Source: Ischnura elegans (Eukaryota > Arthropoda > Insecta > Odonata > Coenagrionidae). From it: DNA of 64,000 bases. The notes below the pieces were generated by a model. That model did no database searches. It saw nothing but the letters and a program-made list of their open reading frames with translations, and had not been told where the DNA came from. The DNA is taken from assembly GCF_921293095.1 (NCBI RefSeq), contig NC_060259.1, forward strand, positions 30,635,812-30,699,811. Direction: 5' to 3'. Position numbers and translations under genes: made by a program. Shown here one piece after another: positions 23,275-33,682 of this stretch. The stretch's first letter is position 1. Each line of letters begins with the position of its first letter.

Positions 23275-24067
23275 CTGTTATTTTCACAAATACGATTACA
23301 CAATGACGATAGACGAAGCATGAAAAAAATAGTCAGTAGGGTAGCGAAGGCGAAGAGGGCTTTCTACAAGAAGAAGAATCTTCTTACAGCTGAGAGTACA
23401 TGCATAGAAGTAAGGAAACGATTCTTCAAATGCTACTGGATATGAAGCATGTTTCTCTATGGAAGCGAGGCTTGGACGTTGACCGAATTAGAGAATTCAG
23501 GATTAAAAGCATTCGAAATATGCTGCTACCGGAGAATGATGAAGGTAAAATGGGTCGACCGTGTAAGTGACGAGGAAGTGCTAAGAAGAGTGGGAGAAAA
23601 GAGAAGTCTTCTAAAAACCACTGGTCTGTTTCCACACACTTTTATTTAAACCGACCATGGTTTCGGCAACACGTGCCATTATCAAGTTATCATATCATTA
23701 TCAAGGTATAATAAGCCTTGATAATGGCACCAGTTGCCGAAACCACGGTCGGTTTAAATAAAAGTGTGTGGAAACAGACAAGTGTTTTAACTAAGCTGAA
23801 TATCATATATTTCCACCGTATCACGCCGGCCACTGTGTCTTTTATTCTTCTAAAAATCTTATGCAGGAGACGGGACAACTTCGTTGGCCACAAAATGAGA
23901 CATGATAGCCTGATGAAAACAATCGTAGAAGGACAGGTGGAAGGGAAGAAAACCAAGGGACATCCCCGAACGAGTTACATAGGACAGGTTATATATGATG
24001 TAAATGAGAAGAAATTTGTCGCAATGAAAAGGCTAGCGGTTAGGAGAGAGGAATGGAGAGGTGCGTG
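23275..24067 (+). pseudogene. RTE-like non-LTR retrotransposon 3' end, interrupted
   Basis: The plus strand reads as the C-terminal part of an RTE-like polyprotein: KAKRAFYKKKNLLT (23350-23395), LYGSEAWTLTELE (23454-23490), DEEVLRRVGEKRSLLK (23570-23618), then after the inserted hairpin, RRRDNFVGHKMRHDSLMKTI (23865-23925) and VEGK. An in-frame stop at 23442-23444 and the insertion show it is dead. Joining the two sides at the insertion duplication keeps the expected order of motifs. Confidence 0.75.
23620..23845. mobile_element. Fold-back insertion with 13 bp target duplication
   Basis: This 226 bp insert splits the RTE relic. Its core is an inverted repeat of 63 bp arms (23624-23686 and 23717-23779, three mismatches) with TTTCGGCAAC and CCATTATCAAG in each arm. 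The flanks TCTTCTAAAAACC (23607-23619) and TCTTCTAAAAATC (23846-23858) form a 13 bp duplication with one difference. After the hairpin it has a ~65 bp tail containing TTTCCACCGTATCACGCC. Half-copies of the same family are at 27404 and 48689 and another hairpin at 45618. Confidence 0.75.
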
Positions 24068-24304
24068 AAGCCAGTCTTAGGATTGTTGACTATTGATGAT
24101 ATTGACGATAAATGTAGCGTCGTGTAGTGAAAACCACCGTTTTTAATCTGGTTATATGTCATTGGAGCAATATTTACTTATTGTTATCAAAACTTTTCCT
24201 TAGGAATTTACGCGGGTACTTTCTTTATAGTGAATGATATCTGCCACATTACGCTGATAAATGTTTTCGCAATAATTCCTTATTATTTTGATTATTTATC
24301 TCTT

Positions 24305-24512
24305 TGTTGGTGGTTGTTTTCGGGAATTGCTTCCTAAGTAACATTTTCTTACCCGACGTTTCACTCCTCCTACTGGGAGCGTTTTCAAGAGAATTCTTGA
24401 AAACGCTCTCAGTCCTCTTGATTTTCTCTTGAAAACGCTCCCAGTAGGAGGAGTGAAACGTCGGGTAAGAAAATGTTACTTAGGAAGCAATTCCCGAAAA
24501 CAACCACCAACA
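24305..24512. repeat. Perfect 89 bp inverted repeat
   Basis: Arm 24305-24393 and arm 24424-24512 are exact reverse complements over 89 bp, with a 30 bp spacer that itself repeats the inner end of the right arm with changes. The arms contain ACCCGACGTTTCACTCCTCC. No obvious target duplication was found. A perfect arm pair in a decayed background implies recent origin or gene conversion. Confidence 0.9.
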
Positions 24513-25941
24513 TTGATAAAAGAAGCAGTGAAAATTTTCATACGAATATTTCTCTCTTTATCGTCACCTATTTCCTATTTGATTAATTAATTTTTTTGTA
24601 AGAGAATCGTTATAATTAAGAGTATCTTACATTTTGGGGTGTGCTTTTCTAAATTTATGTTGAATTGAACTTCTTTTTATTTGTTTAGTAGACAAAATTT
24701 TTCCGACCTAATGATATGTCAATATATGATTATTTAGTTATTTTGAAGGAATGATTTCCTTTGGAAATACTGTAGTTACTTTCTTTATACTGAATGATTT
24801 ATACCGTATTGCGCTATTTCAGATATTTTGATGCTAGTCATTCATTTCCTTTGATTTTACACACGCAGTCACGCCTAGGTTAGTAAAGTGTTTGATGTGA
24901 AAAAAGGATACGTTGGTAGCACAAGTGCGAATATGTTGGAAGATTCTTTAAAAAATATGGAAATTCAAGAGATAGAAGATAAAAATGGCGCGTAAGAGTA
25001 ACATGCATGCAAGAGAGGACAATAAAATACAATAGTAAAAAGCGTATTGGATTATTTATCGTACTAGTGCCGGTAGCGAGGACTCACTACCAGAAATAAC
25101 TATTATGCAACTGCACCTGCAGCGCAAAAGACCGTTGTAATGCTTATCTTACAAGTTATGGTGAGTTTTTTGTTTTGGAGATAGATGAAGAGGGACTGCT
25201 CTTCCCAATCTTCACGAAAGAAAATTAGGTAACGTAAATAAAGAAAAACATATGTGTTATTATCATATGAATGAATATGTTAAAGATAAAATATATTTTA
25301 AGGTGTAAAGTATATCAATAAGTTCATAATGAAACTTATCAATAAAAATTTGACAGGAATAATAGTTAAAATGCATTTTCTGCCTTTCAGTCATGAAATC
25401 TCAGAACCTAAAATTTTTACGAAAATAGAGAATGTCTGCTTCTGTGCCTCTTATGTTTTATCTGTGTGTCTATATTATACCATAACAATAGCCCCATAAC
25501 TTATTATGATATCGATAAAACTTACGATAATTTTGAGCATTAAAAATCCTGAGCAGAAATCTCTTAGGCAAGACGAAGTAGAAGCTTTTCCTTCCTCTAT
25601 TTCCCTTGGAAAATGAAATTGGGTTTCTCAATGTATTGTTTACATGGGAATGAGTGTTTTGGCATTATAAGACTGCAAATGTATCCTGCTTTATTTGTGC
25701 TGAATATGAAAATGCATATTTACATAAATTTTCCAAGTATTCCCGTGTCTGTTTGCTCACGCATGAGTATCCTTGAAAATTGGCCAAGGCTTGGCAATTC
25801 AAAGAAATTACTTTAGGAATATGTTGTGGCTTTCACTCCCAGTTTTTCTACATTTGTGTTCATATTTCTATTGTTAACTGCAGGAACTGAGGTTAGTCGT
25901 CCTATTTTTGGCATGAGTTCGACAAAAATTACCTATTTTAA
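24513..25941. other. AT-rich stretch; possible short exon at its end
   Basis: Mostly unrecognised AT-rich DNA. At its right end a strong acceptor (ATTTCTATTGTTAACTGCAG, ending about 25883) is followed by two bases of a split codon and a short open frame (TEVSRPIFGMSS...) that runs into the TTAA where the MITE at 25942 is inserted. Confidence 0.3.
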
Positions 25942-26304
25942 CCTTTAAAGTGTCGAGGAGCGCTATCGCGAAAAATGCCAGGAGCGCCATAGTGCTCCAT
26001 CTTCAATATCACTCTGGGATACTGATAGCTCACTAATCATTCAACAGTCGATGTTCATTTTATTTTAACATTTCTAAGCATTTTCTTTAAATTAAAAAAA
26101 AACGTCATATTACCAAAAATTCGTCAAATAATACATTAAAAAGGTGAAACTATATATAAGAAAGATTTCCTAAATTTTTTGAATATATAAGTACCTTTAG
26201 TTGCATTTGAGACATAATTTTGTTTCCTAACCTACTGCAAAATCAGCAAAAATGCCTCAGCACTTTAAGCCTAGTACCTTGAAAATTGGTTAACACTCAA
26301 AGGG
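25942..26304. mobile_element. piggyBac-like MITE, 363 bp
   Basis: The element is bounded by TTAA on both sides (25938-25941 and 26305-26308), with related inverted ends (left CCTTTAAAGTGT, right complement CCCTTTGAGTGT). TTAA duplication and CCC-type ends are the piggyBac signature. Its right ~100 bp matches 50930-51015 (shared block CCTACTGCAA.ATCAGCAAAA). Confidence 0.72.
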
Positions 26305-26308
26305 TTAA

Positions 26309-26829
26309 TGATCATATTCACGCTGCTAAATAATTCATAGGCAAGCATTCAGATTATTTCTCGGGGGATTATTTTAATTCTCAGGGTAAATCTTACGATG
26401 GAATGTGGCTGTTAGCATCAAGGGAGACCTAACGAGAAAGATTTTCATGCATCCAAAAAGTTATTACCGTTTGTGGTACGTACTCACTTCATCATATATT
26501 TATATCATTCAATTAAAACTCTATCAGTGTTTTCTTATTATAAGTAAAGCGGTGCGAGTAGAGCTAACCCAAAATTGTTCAATCATGCAATCACATTAAA
26601 ATTATACTATCGATGTCAACAGGAAAAATGTTTAGTTCTGTCGATTATTGCGGTGGATACTGAAATTTACTGAATCTAAGGGCTGATATCGACACATCAG
26701 ACCTGGATTTGACATTAAAAAAACTAGAATAGAACTTGAATCTGGTGCTTCCCTGGTGTATGCTGTCATTAAAGACCTAGCGATGCGATTATTTGTCACC
26801 TTATTTTTGCCAGTTCCACGACGTATCGT
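26309..26829. other. AT-rich stretch, nothing recognised
   Basis: No coding-like frame or repeat ends seen between the MITE and the piggyBac relic. Confidence 0.4.
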
Positions 26830-27345
26830 GTACGGTCGTGGAATTATTACCCTATTATAAAAAGCATTATGCGAAACAATGTATCAGAGGAAAGCCTATT
26901 CATTTTGGCTTTAAAAATCGAGTCTTATTTACCAGTGCTGGTCATAAGGTCACATTTCAAGTATACTGGCACAGATGCCCACAAACCTCGACGATTCGGT
27001 CTAAGTGGAGAAGTTGTCGTACCCCTTGTAAATACTGCTTATGTACCAAAAGATTTAGGATAAAGTTTTTTATTATTTCATTTCGGTGAACCTCATTAGG
27101 CACCTTGCTTCTCTTAACATCTATGCAAGTGGTACATTACAAGAGAATAGAGTAGAAAATAGTCATTTCGAGAAAAATTTGATCTTGAAGAAGAACAAAA
27201 GAGGCGACTATTGATTTAAAAGTTGCTCAAGTTGCTTGATATTGCTCTACTTGTCAGGTGAGAAGATCATTATGCCATCACTGCTGCAACAAACTATGAA
27301 AAGTTTTCCGTCGGTGCTACAAAAAGGTGGTCAAGAGGGAAAAAA
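26830..27345 (+). pseudogene. piggyBac-family transposase relic
   Basis: Frame-shifted pieces follow the order of the piggyBac (DDE_Tnp_1_7) core: PYYKKHYAKQCIRGKPIHFG at about 26847-26907, then TGTDAHKPRRFGLSGEVVVP (26965-27025), then KKNKRGDY (about 27190-27213), then NYEKFSVGATKRWS (about 27290-27335). There are several frame changes and a stop. No flanking TTAA termini were paired. It differs enough from the transposase at 30809-31985 to be a separate lineage. Confidence 0.7.
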
Positions 27346-27403
27346 GGCAAGACTTCTGTCCTTAGCCTAAAGTTTTCTCATCTCATAGCCTAGAGATGGG
27401 TCT

Positions 27404-27527
27404 AACCAACCTGATGATGCTGAAAAGCGAAACCGGTCGTTTTAATAAATGTAAAATTGTGGAAATTGCTCCTGCTTTTTCATTTTCATTATGCCACGTT
27501 TCCACTCCATCTCGCCTGAAACCTCAG
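27404..27527 (+). repeat. Half-copy of the fold-back family
   Basis: It matches one arm plus tail of the insertion at 23620-23845: CTGATGATGCTG, GCGAAACCGGTCG, TTTAATAAA, GTGGAAA, then TTTCCACTCCATCTCGCC, in the same order and spacing. The other arm is absent. It follows the piggyBac relic directly. Confidence 0.6.
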
Positions 27528-27681
27528 ACTATATGCCTTGATTATATTAAAAAACGTACCCCTGTTCCCATTAATATTGTTAGATTTGATCACCTAAGAC
27601 TTTATCATTATTTATTGTTAACGAAAGATGTGGAGTGTAAAGGGAGAGCAAAATTTATTATTTATGATATGATATGAGCAG

Positions 27682-27985
27682 GGTATTAATGATGCTTATT
27701 TAAGCCTAGCGCTACCTGCTAGCAGCGTCCATCGTAGCGGCACTAATAGCTTCGCACGAAGGTGGACTCACACGGAGTCAGCCGGAACCAGAAATACGTC
27801 ATAAGGGCTTTTCCCAGCTTCCATATTTGGCCGTCGCGTTTTCGCGCGCTCGAAAATTTGCACTTTTTATTTAATCGCGAAAAGTAGTTATCCTTAATTA
27901 AAAATCTTAAAGTGTGAAATACGTACTCCAGGAGTAATAATCTTTCGATTTTGGAATTAAAAAAAAAATAGGAAACCACCCTATT
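27682..27985. repeat. Truncated copy of the 7740-8384 element
   Basis: About 300 bp match the right half of the element at 7740-8384 in the same orientation, ending in the same GGAAACCACCCTATT terminus. The left half is missing. A frame of 78 codons across it has no counterpart in the first copy. Confidence 0.75.
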
Positions 27986-28189
27986 TCCTAAGTCTTCCCA
28001 GGCGAAAGATGAAAATCAAAAGTTTGCGGAGGCGTTAATCTTATTTTGATGCGTTGACAACAGTGAACCATTGTTGAACCATGAAAAGCATGTTTACTTG
28101 GTATCAGATTTCAAAAAGGGTAATGGTGACATAACCTGTATTGCTGGAGCATCTGACGCCCAATATTTGTCTGTTTGAGAGAATTTATC

Positions 28190-28286
28190 CCGAGGAAAAG
28201 GGATAAAAATAGCTCCCACTCCGATAAAATATGCATGCTGGCGCCATTCGGAGTTCGCCTTAGTTCGACGAACCGGCGGAAATGAG
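28190..28286 (+). promoter_or_regulatory. Candidate promoter and untranslated first exon
   Basis: A TATA-like GGATAAAAAT near 28200 and a GC-rich segment lead to a good donor (AAATGAG|GTGAGC, GT at 28287). The acceptor of the next segment ends at 28404, giving a 118 bp intron, short and typical for insects. This first exon is not duplicated with the downstream exon. Confidence 0.28.
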
Positions 28287-28372
28287 GTGAGCATTAATCG
28301 CATCCAGCCACGGCGAGGATTGCAGCCTGGGGGCGCTTCCGGCCCTCCCTTCCCTACCTGCCCTCCACGGTA

Positions 28373-28553
28373 CTAAATCGCGTCACTTTTGTTTCCCTCG
28401 GCAGTTCGCATTTCTTCCGTCGTAGCGCTAGGATCTGAGCTCAGACCGTTGAGTCGCGAATTGTCGCGCTGGAGATGGATTCATTGGACATGGATAAAAC
28501 GCTCCGCCGTCATGTTTGTTGCCTCTCGATGTGTTTATGTGACTGTTATTCCT
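28373..28553 (+). pseudogene. Decayed copy of a signal-peptide exon
   Basis: This 181 bp block is a direct duplicate of 29393-29574, including the acceptor tract TTTTGTTTCCCTCGGCAG. Compared with that copy it has lost the start codon (ATAAAACG instead of ATAAAATG) and one base within the signal-peptide region, so the frame is broken. Homology stops at TGTTATTCCT. Confidence 0.55.
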
Positions 28554-28749
28554 CTCGGAGATCGTCTCCGGTCATGGAATAGGTGGAAATGAGGTGACAA
28601 ATAACCGAATCTCAGGGGCTTTACCGAAAACATACACCAGGAAAGCACCAGATTTAAGTTCGATTTTACTTTAGATTGAAAAAACTTCACAATTTTCACA
28701 GGCACATCGATACAATCACAGATATTACAAAATGGGATGATTAAGTTAG

Positions 28750-29035
28750 CCTCTAAATTTGTTGTCACCCACCGCACATTTAAATGAGTTCACAAATGTC
28801 GCCACTCGCGTCGCTGATGGACAAATTTATCCGAGTTCCACGAGGACATTGGATATAGTTAGGGGCGTTAACCGATATTTATATACATGATGATATCATC
28901 TGTCAAATTCATAACGTTTTATGTTATTCCTTGCAGTTAGAAACATGATGAAAAATATTAAAAATCGGATCGCATTGCCCTGATCACCACGCCGAAGACA
29001 TTTTTGAAATCTGATTAACGCATTAAGTACCGGAT
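28750..29035 (-). repeat. Dispersed unit of the ~330 bp repeat family, minus strand
   Basis: On the minus strand: AATCAGATTTCAAAAATGTC, ATGAATTTGACAGATGATAT, ATAAATATCGGTTAACG, TCCATCAGCGACGCGAGTGG and AACTCATTTAAATG follow in the same order as in the tandem units at 51920-52840. It lies between the two copies of the signal-peptide exon. Confidence 0.7.
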
Positions 29036-29518
29036 TTTTTTTAACTAACCCCAGTGGACGGGTATTTTTCAAGGCAGGCTGTTTTTTGCATGCAACTTTA
29101 ATTTGGTAAGTAATGAAGAAAAACAGCTAGGATATCGAGTTTATTATATTGACTATTGATGCAAACACTTAGAGAGACAATGTTGCTACAATGTATCATT
29201 GAATGTGGCATATAAAGGCATCGTGTAGAAAACACGAGTTATCTCGCGATCCGTCCGTAACAGATGGCTCGCGGAACACGAGTATGCTCGTGATCCGTCC
29301 GAATGCTACCGAAGTAGCAATATAAATCACCATTTTATGGGATAGAATTGGGCCTCTTCTATGCAGTCCGTTTAGACACAATTTCGACAATGCTAAATCG
29401 CGTCACTTTTGTTTCCCTCGGCAGTTTGGATTTCTTCCGTCGTGGCGCTAGGGTCTGAGTTTCGGCCGTTGAGTCGCGAGTTGTCGAGCGGGAGACGGAA
29501 TCATTGGGCGTGGATAAA

Positions 29519-29806
29519 ATGTCTCGCCGTCATGTTCGTTTGCCTCTCGATGTGTTTATATGCCTGTTATTCCTGGCGGGAGCGCTTGCCTCTGAATTCG
29601 CACCGTGGGACCTTACATCCCTAGAACTTGGAGAGTGCCTACCAGGGGTTGGTCTCAAAGGGGAGACAAACATTGAAGTGGTTCGGAGATCAACGGAACA
29701 AATGGCGTCGTCGTTTGGCCAATGCACAGTTGGCCACATATGTTTTCGTGATCAAGATGCCGCGTATTACCTTCCCCAAACAATTCATCATCGCGAAGTT
29801 AATTAA
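29519..29806 (+). CDS. Candidate small secreted protein (95 aa)
   Basis: After an acceptor (TTTCCCTCGGCAG, ending 29424) and a short leader, an ATG in good context (GATAAAATG) opens 95 codons. The first 25 residues include a signal peptide (basic MSRRHVR, core DVFICLLFLAGALA, cleavage before SEF). The rest, with four cysteines in all, matches no family I know. A polyadenylation signal AATAAA lies at 29906-29911, 100 bp past the stop. The 5' portion is duplicated, in decayed form, at 28373-28553. The true exon end is uncertain because the duplication stops just after the signal peptide core. Confidence 0.38.
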   Translation: MSRRHVRLPLDVFICLLFLAGALASEFAPWDLTSLELGECLPGVGLKGETNIEVVRRSTEQMASSFGQCTVGHICFRDQDAAYYLPQTIHHREVN

Positions 29807-29911
29807 AATGCATTTTTATGGTGATTGGTAGTCTAAAAATCATGAATGAAACAATGTTTAATCAATAATTTGTGTTTATATCAACTTTCACGTGTAATTT
29901 TTTAAAATAAA

Positions 29912-30324
29912 TTGTCCGATGAAAATGAAATAGAGCCAAAAAGAAGAGATATATTCCTTATTAGCATCCTTGAACTCCCAAAGTTGCGTATGGCCCGTAC
30001 ATTTACAGCAACCGTGAAATTATGAACTAAAAATAGCTTCCTTCATTTAAGTCTGTTTCATTTCTATGACAGCAAAATATTTAAAAATTGCACACTATAA
30101 ATAAAATTGGAAAGGAATAGGCCATAGTACGAGTGCAACTGCGTAATAAAAAATAGCTTTTACCCATACAACCATAGTATTTTTACATCATATGGGGTCA
30201 TAAAAATTAGAGTACCTCGGATGTGAATAGCTCATTCCTTTTGTTATAAGTGTATAAATTTTCCAGCTTTTTGAACTTTGAGTTATAAGGGTGGAAATTT
30301 TATTGGTAAGAATACTTAAACAGA
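29912..30324. other. AT-rich stretch, nothing recognised
   Basis: No coding-like frame or repeat seen. Confidence 0.4.
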
Positions 30325-30808
30325 TTGGCTATCTACAGAATGAGTCAATCGTCGACAAGTTATTGCTTAGGTATTGCAATGCCCATCAATTCTTAAGATG
30401 ATACTTAAGTAAGATTACTCGGAGTAAAGGTGAGCTATATGCATAAAATATTTTCATGATTAACTTAAAAATTACTGATAGGAGAATTTAATACCTTTAA
30501 CCCATTAATGCCCAGAAGATTTTTTTCTAAAAATTTTACTTTTTTTGCTTAAATTATGATTAGGCATCATAACTGATGCGGGAAAAAATATTTTTAAAAA
30601 TCTCTAACATTTGCATAGTACTTAATCCTACACGTATCTTAAGATACATCTGGGCACTTAAGGGGTCAAAAATGCACATTATCATTCAAATGTGTTTATG
30701 CACGTTTTTGCTATATAATTCATTACCCATGCCTTCATCAGTAGTTTTTAATACTTGAATTTGAATTATTATGCATCAAATAATATAATTTTGAGTATTA
30801 CTATAGTA

Positions 30809-31985
30809 TTATAACGTGAACAATTTACATTTGCATTTTGAAATTTTACAGCAGTGTGATACTGTATCCGAGTTTTTTATACCGTAACCATCCCTGTACA
30901 ACTGATACATCCAAGTCTCATCTGAAATATTTGAACCACCATTTTTATTCCTGATTGTTGTCCGGCAATTTGCCAGGAATTGATCACACATGTCCACTCC
31001 ACCCATATGAGAATTGTAGTCCGCGATCGCCACTGGCATTTCGGAAACAGAATAACAAACAGGAGTTTTCATTTTTTATGTATGCTAATATTAATCAATT
31101 GTGATATGAATAAGTTGTCAGCAAATATGTTTGTACCTGGTGGTAATTTTCACTCATCCACTAGTCCTAAAAGTACATCTCCTTGACCAAGATCTGTTCT
31201 CTGAAGGTTGGCTACAGCATGATAAAGGTTGACTTGAATCGAAAAAATACCATAATTTTAACCATAATCTTACTCGTTTCCCTGTAATACATTGCTTGCA
31301 GCCATATCTACCACAGTAGAGGTTGATTGATTCATCCACCAAACAGTATTCTCTAGCGCTTACAATTTTGAAATTCTAGTTCAAAACCTCAAACTAAGGT
31401 TGAACTTTATATAGCCTATCCTTGCCATCATTCTTCCCATTATTATAATTATCTACCAGATGCAGAAACCTTAACATTTCTTCAAACCTGTTCCTTCGCA
31501 TTGACTGAGAAACTATTTCGATGGTGCAGTCTGGAGATGACCTCCGATAAAGCCATCAACTAAGTAGACAGTGACCTGAGAGAAGCAATATTCCAAACAC
31601 TTCATAAATCACTTCGATTTGTACGTACGAAGAATGTACTAACATTTTTAACAATTGTTCATAAAATTTGTCTTGAATTTTTTCTACTGACAGCGCTGAT
31701 GTTAGAGCTATTTCAGATTTGTTTCACCTATGCTCCATCACTAAGGTACGTCTTCTCTTCTCAGCGGTAAATGGGAGCCCCTATGCTGTTTTCTTGACTT
31801 ATATAGCAAGCGGTGTGCAACAAAAGCAACAAAAAAGTATTTACAGATGAGACGGTTGAAAAGTCTTTAAAGCGCAGATTCCTCCTTATGTCAGGTATAT
31901 CTTTCGGAGACTCGAATTTGAATACAAAGTACAGAGTTTTTGGTGATGGAGCGTAGTACAAAGTTTCTTTATCAATGTTCACCAA
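30809..31985 (-). pseudogene. piggyBac transposase relic of the 30501-33111 element
   Basis: Minus-strand pieces follow piggyBac order: VDESINLYCGRYGCKQCITG (about 31339-31280), a LGQGDVLLGLV segment with PPGTNIF (about 31185-31120), then YNSHMGGVDMCDQFL (about 31018-30974), the conserved MGGVD..D motif, and shortly after a shifted frame with the expected WWFKYF and GWLRYKKLG signature. Stops and frameshifts make it non-functional. The N-terminal part up to 31985 is only weakly readable. Confidence 0.78.
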
Positions 31986-32113
31986 AGTTGCTTATTTCGC
32001 ACACTGATTTCCGGCTTGCAAATTGGATATCATTGCCAGGGGAAAGTTGAACGAGAAACAAAGTAATCAATCCATTCCACCGTCGGCGATACAGAATACA
32101 AGTAATGCCATGA

Positions 32114-32413
32114 CATTGGCAGATACATATGGGGGGCGAAGGGGGAGCGCGCCCCCCTCTTACGTGGCCGCCCGCATTGCCTAACAGGGCAGAACTACAA
32201 TCGTAACTCTTTCATATCATAAGATGGCATTGCCTTGTATATATAATAATTATATAATATATATAATAATAATAATGCCTTGTTTATAATCATTTTAAAT
32301 AAAACTTTCCTAAACTTTGCACGTGACGTGATTATTTTTCATTACGATACAAGTAAAGATAGCTCAAGATATCTTTTGTGCCCCCCTTGAATTCTTTTCT
32401 GTATCCGCTACTG
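32114..32413. mobile_element. hAT-like MITE (300 bp) nested in piggyBac
   Basis: The ends are related inverted repeats (left CATTGGCAGATACA, right complement CAGTAGCGGATACAG) with G-rich runs just inside, as in the widespread CAGTGGCGGAT-type hAT MITEs. The 8 bp flanks TGCCATGA (32106-32113) and TGCCAGGA (32414-32421) match at 7 of 8. The interior includes an AT/TAA microsatellite at about 32235-32280. Confidence 0.78.
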
Positions 32414-33682
32414 TGCCAGGATAGGCAACTTGATATTGCGAGTATTTGCATTTCCAAAAATCCAATACTAACTCATTTTCTGCTTCCAATGAAGGTACTT
32501 TATCACAATTCAATTGAGGATGCACAACAATTCTGAGAAAATTCCTGTTTTGCTGTATTTACCTAATTGTTCAATATTATACTTCATGAAATGGCAGGAA
32601 TATAAAACTGTTTTCGATCTATCACATAATTAGGTTTATAAAATTATTACTTATTCATCTAATCAATAAATAGAATGAAACATACCTATACGTCAAAACT
32701 TGAATTTTTAGTGCCACAAGTGCCCAGACGTATCTTTAGATACGTCAAAACTTTACTGATTAGTTTTGTGATGAGCTTGAAAGAAAAATGAATATCTTTA
32801 AATAGATAATATTCCTTATACATTTAAAATAAAACAGGTAAAAACTGGGTTCAGATAACTCAATGGTTTATGTGAAAATTTAATTTTCACATGACCATTG
32901 CGTAGCGATTTCTGAGTAGTTCATGACCAGCCATGTGTAAGTAAGCGTAGCAACAGCAAATATTGGCTTAAATACTCTAAATCACTTGTATACCATTTGA
33001 AGATTTTATTCTGCCATATTACGTAAAGAAATCGCATTAACAACAAACCACAGAGTATTTAGGAATTTTTAAAGTGTGAAGTATCTAAAGATACGTCTGG
33101 GCATTAATGGGTTAATGAGATTTGTATAACGGCCTCGCACAGAGGCAGATGGTTTAAAAACCAGAGAGGAAATTTTAATTAACGTCGCTTAATCTTTATA
33201 TATTTATCTGCACCATAAGATAAATTTAAACATTTAATCGACTAAAGGAAGCTCCGGGGTCAAAATACTTTATGGATTTGTGTAGAGGGACTGTTGGGAA
33301 AATGTAGCTTATTTAGTTGGAAGGGCGAACTTCGTCGATCAGAATTTCATTTCACGGAGAATATCTAGAAATTTGCACACGATTTTGCGAAAATATCTAC
33401 TTTGGTATTATTTACGGCCAATTTTGTACTTCGAGGAAAACATTTAGTGCTCCGCTTGCGTCTGTGCCATAAAAATAAAAGATCGTTTGGAAATTATGCA
33501 TCGATTGGCGAATTTTCCTTCGGCTGACTTGTTCTCGGGGGCATACGTTACCCTCCCAGCGGAAATGGTTTACTCGCTGAACTTAGCACTATTCACTTGG
33601 CCTTGAGTACCGTGCATATTAAATTAAGGCATTCGAATTGACTCAATAAATGAGGAACTTCAGCAATTGCCAGGGCACTCAC

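Larger units (their letters stand above)
30501..33111 (-). mobile_element. piggyBac-family element, 2.6 kb, inactivated
   Basis: The ends are inverted repeats CCCATTAATGCCCAGA, flanked by the TTAA duplication at 30497-30500 and 33112-33115. Subterminal copies of a GTATCTTTAGATAC-like palindrome next to CTGGGCA occur near 30640, 32725 and 33085. The interior holds a decayed transposase on the minus strand (30809-31985) and a nested hAT-like MITE (32114-32413). Confidence 0.85.
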
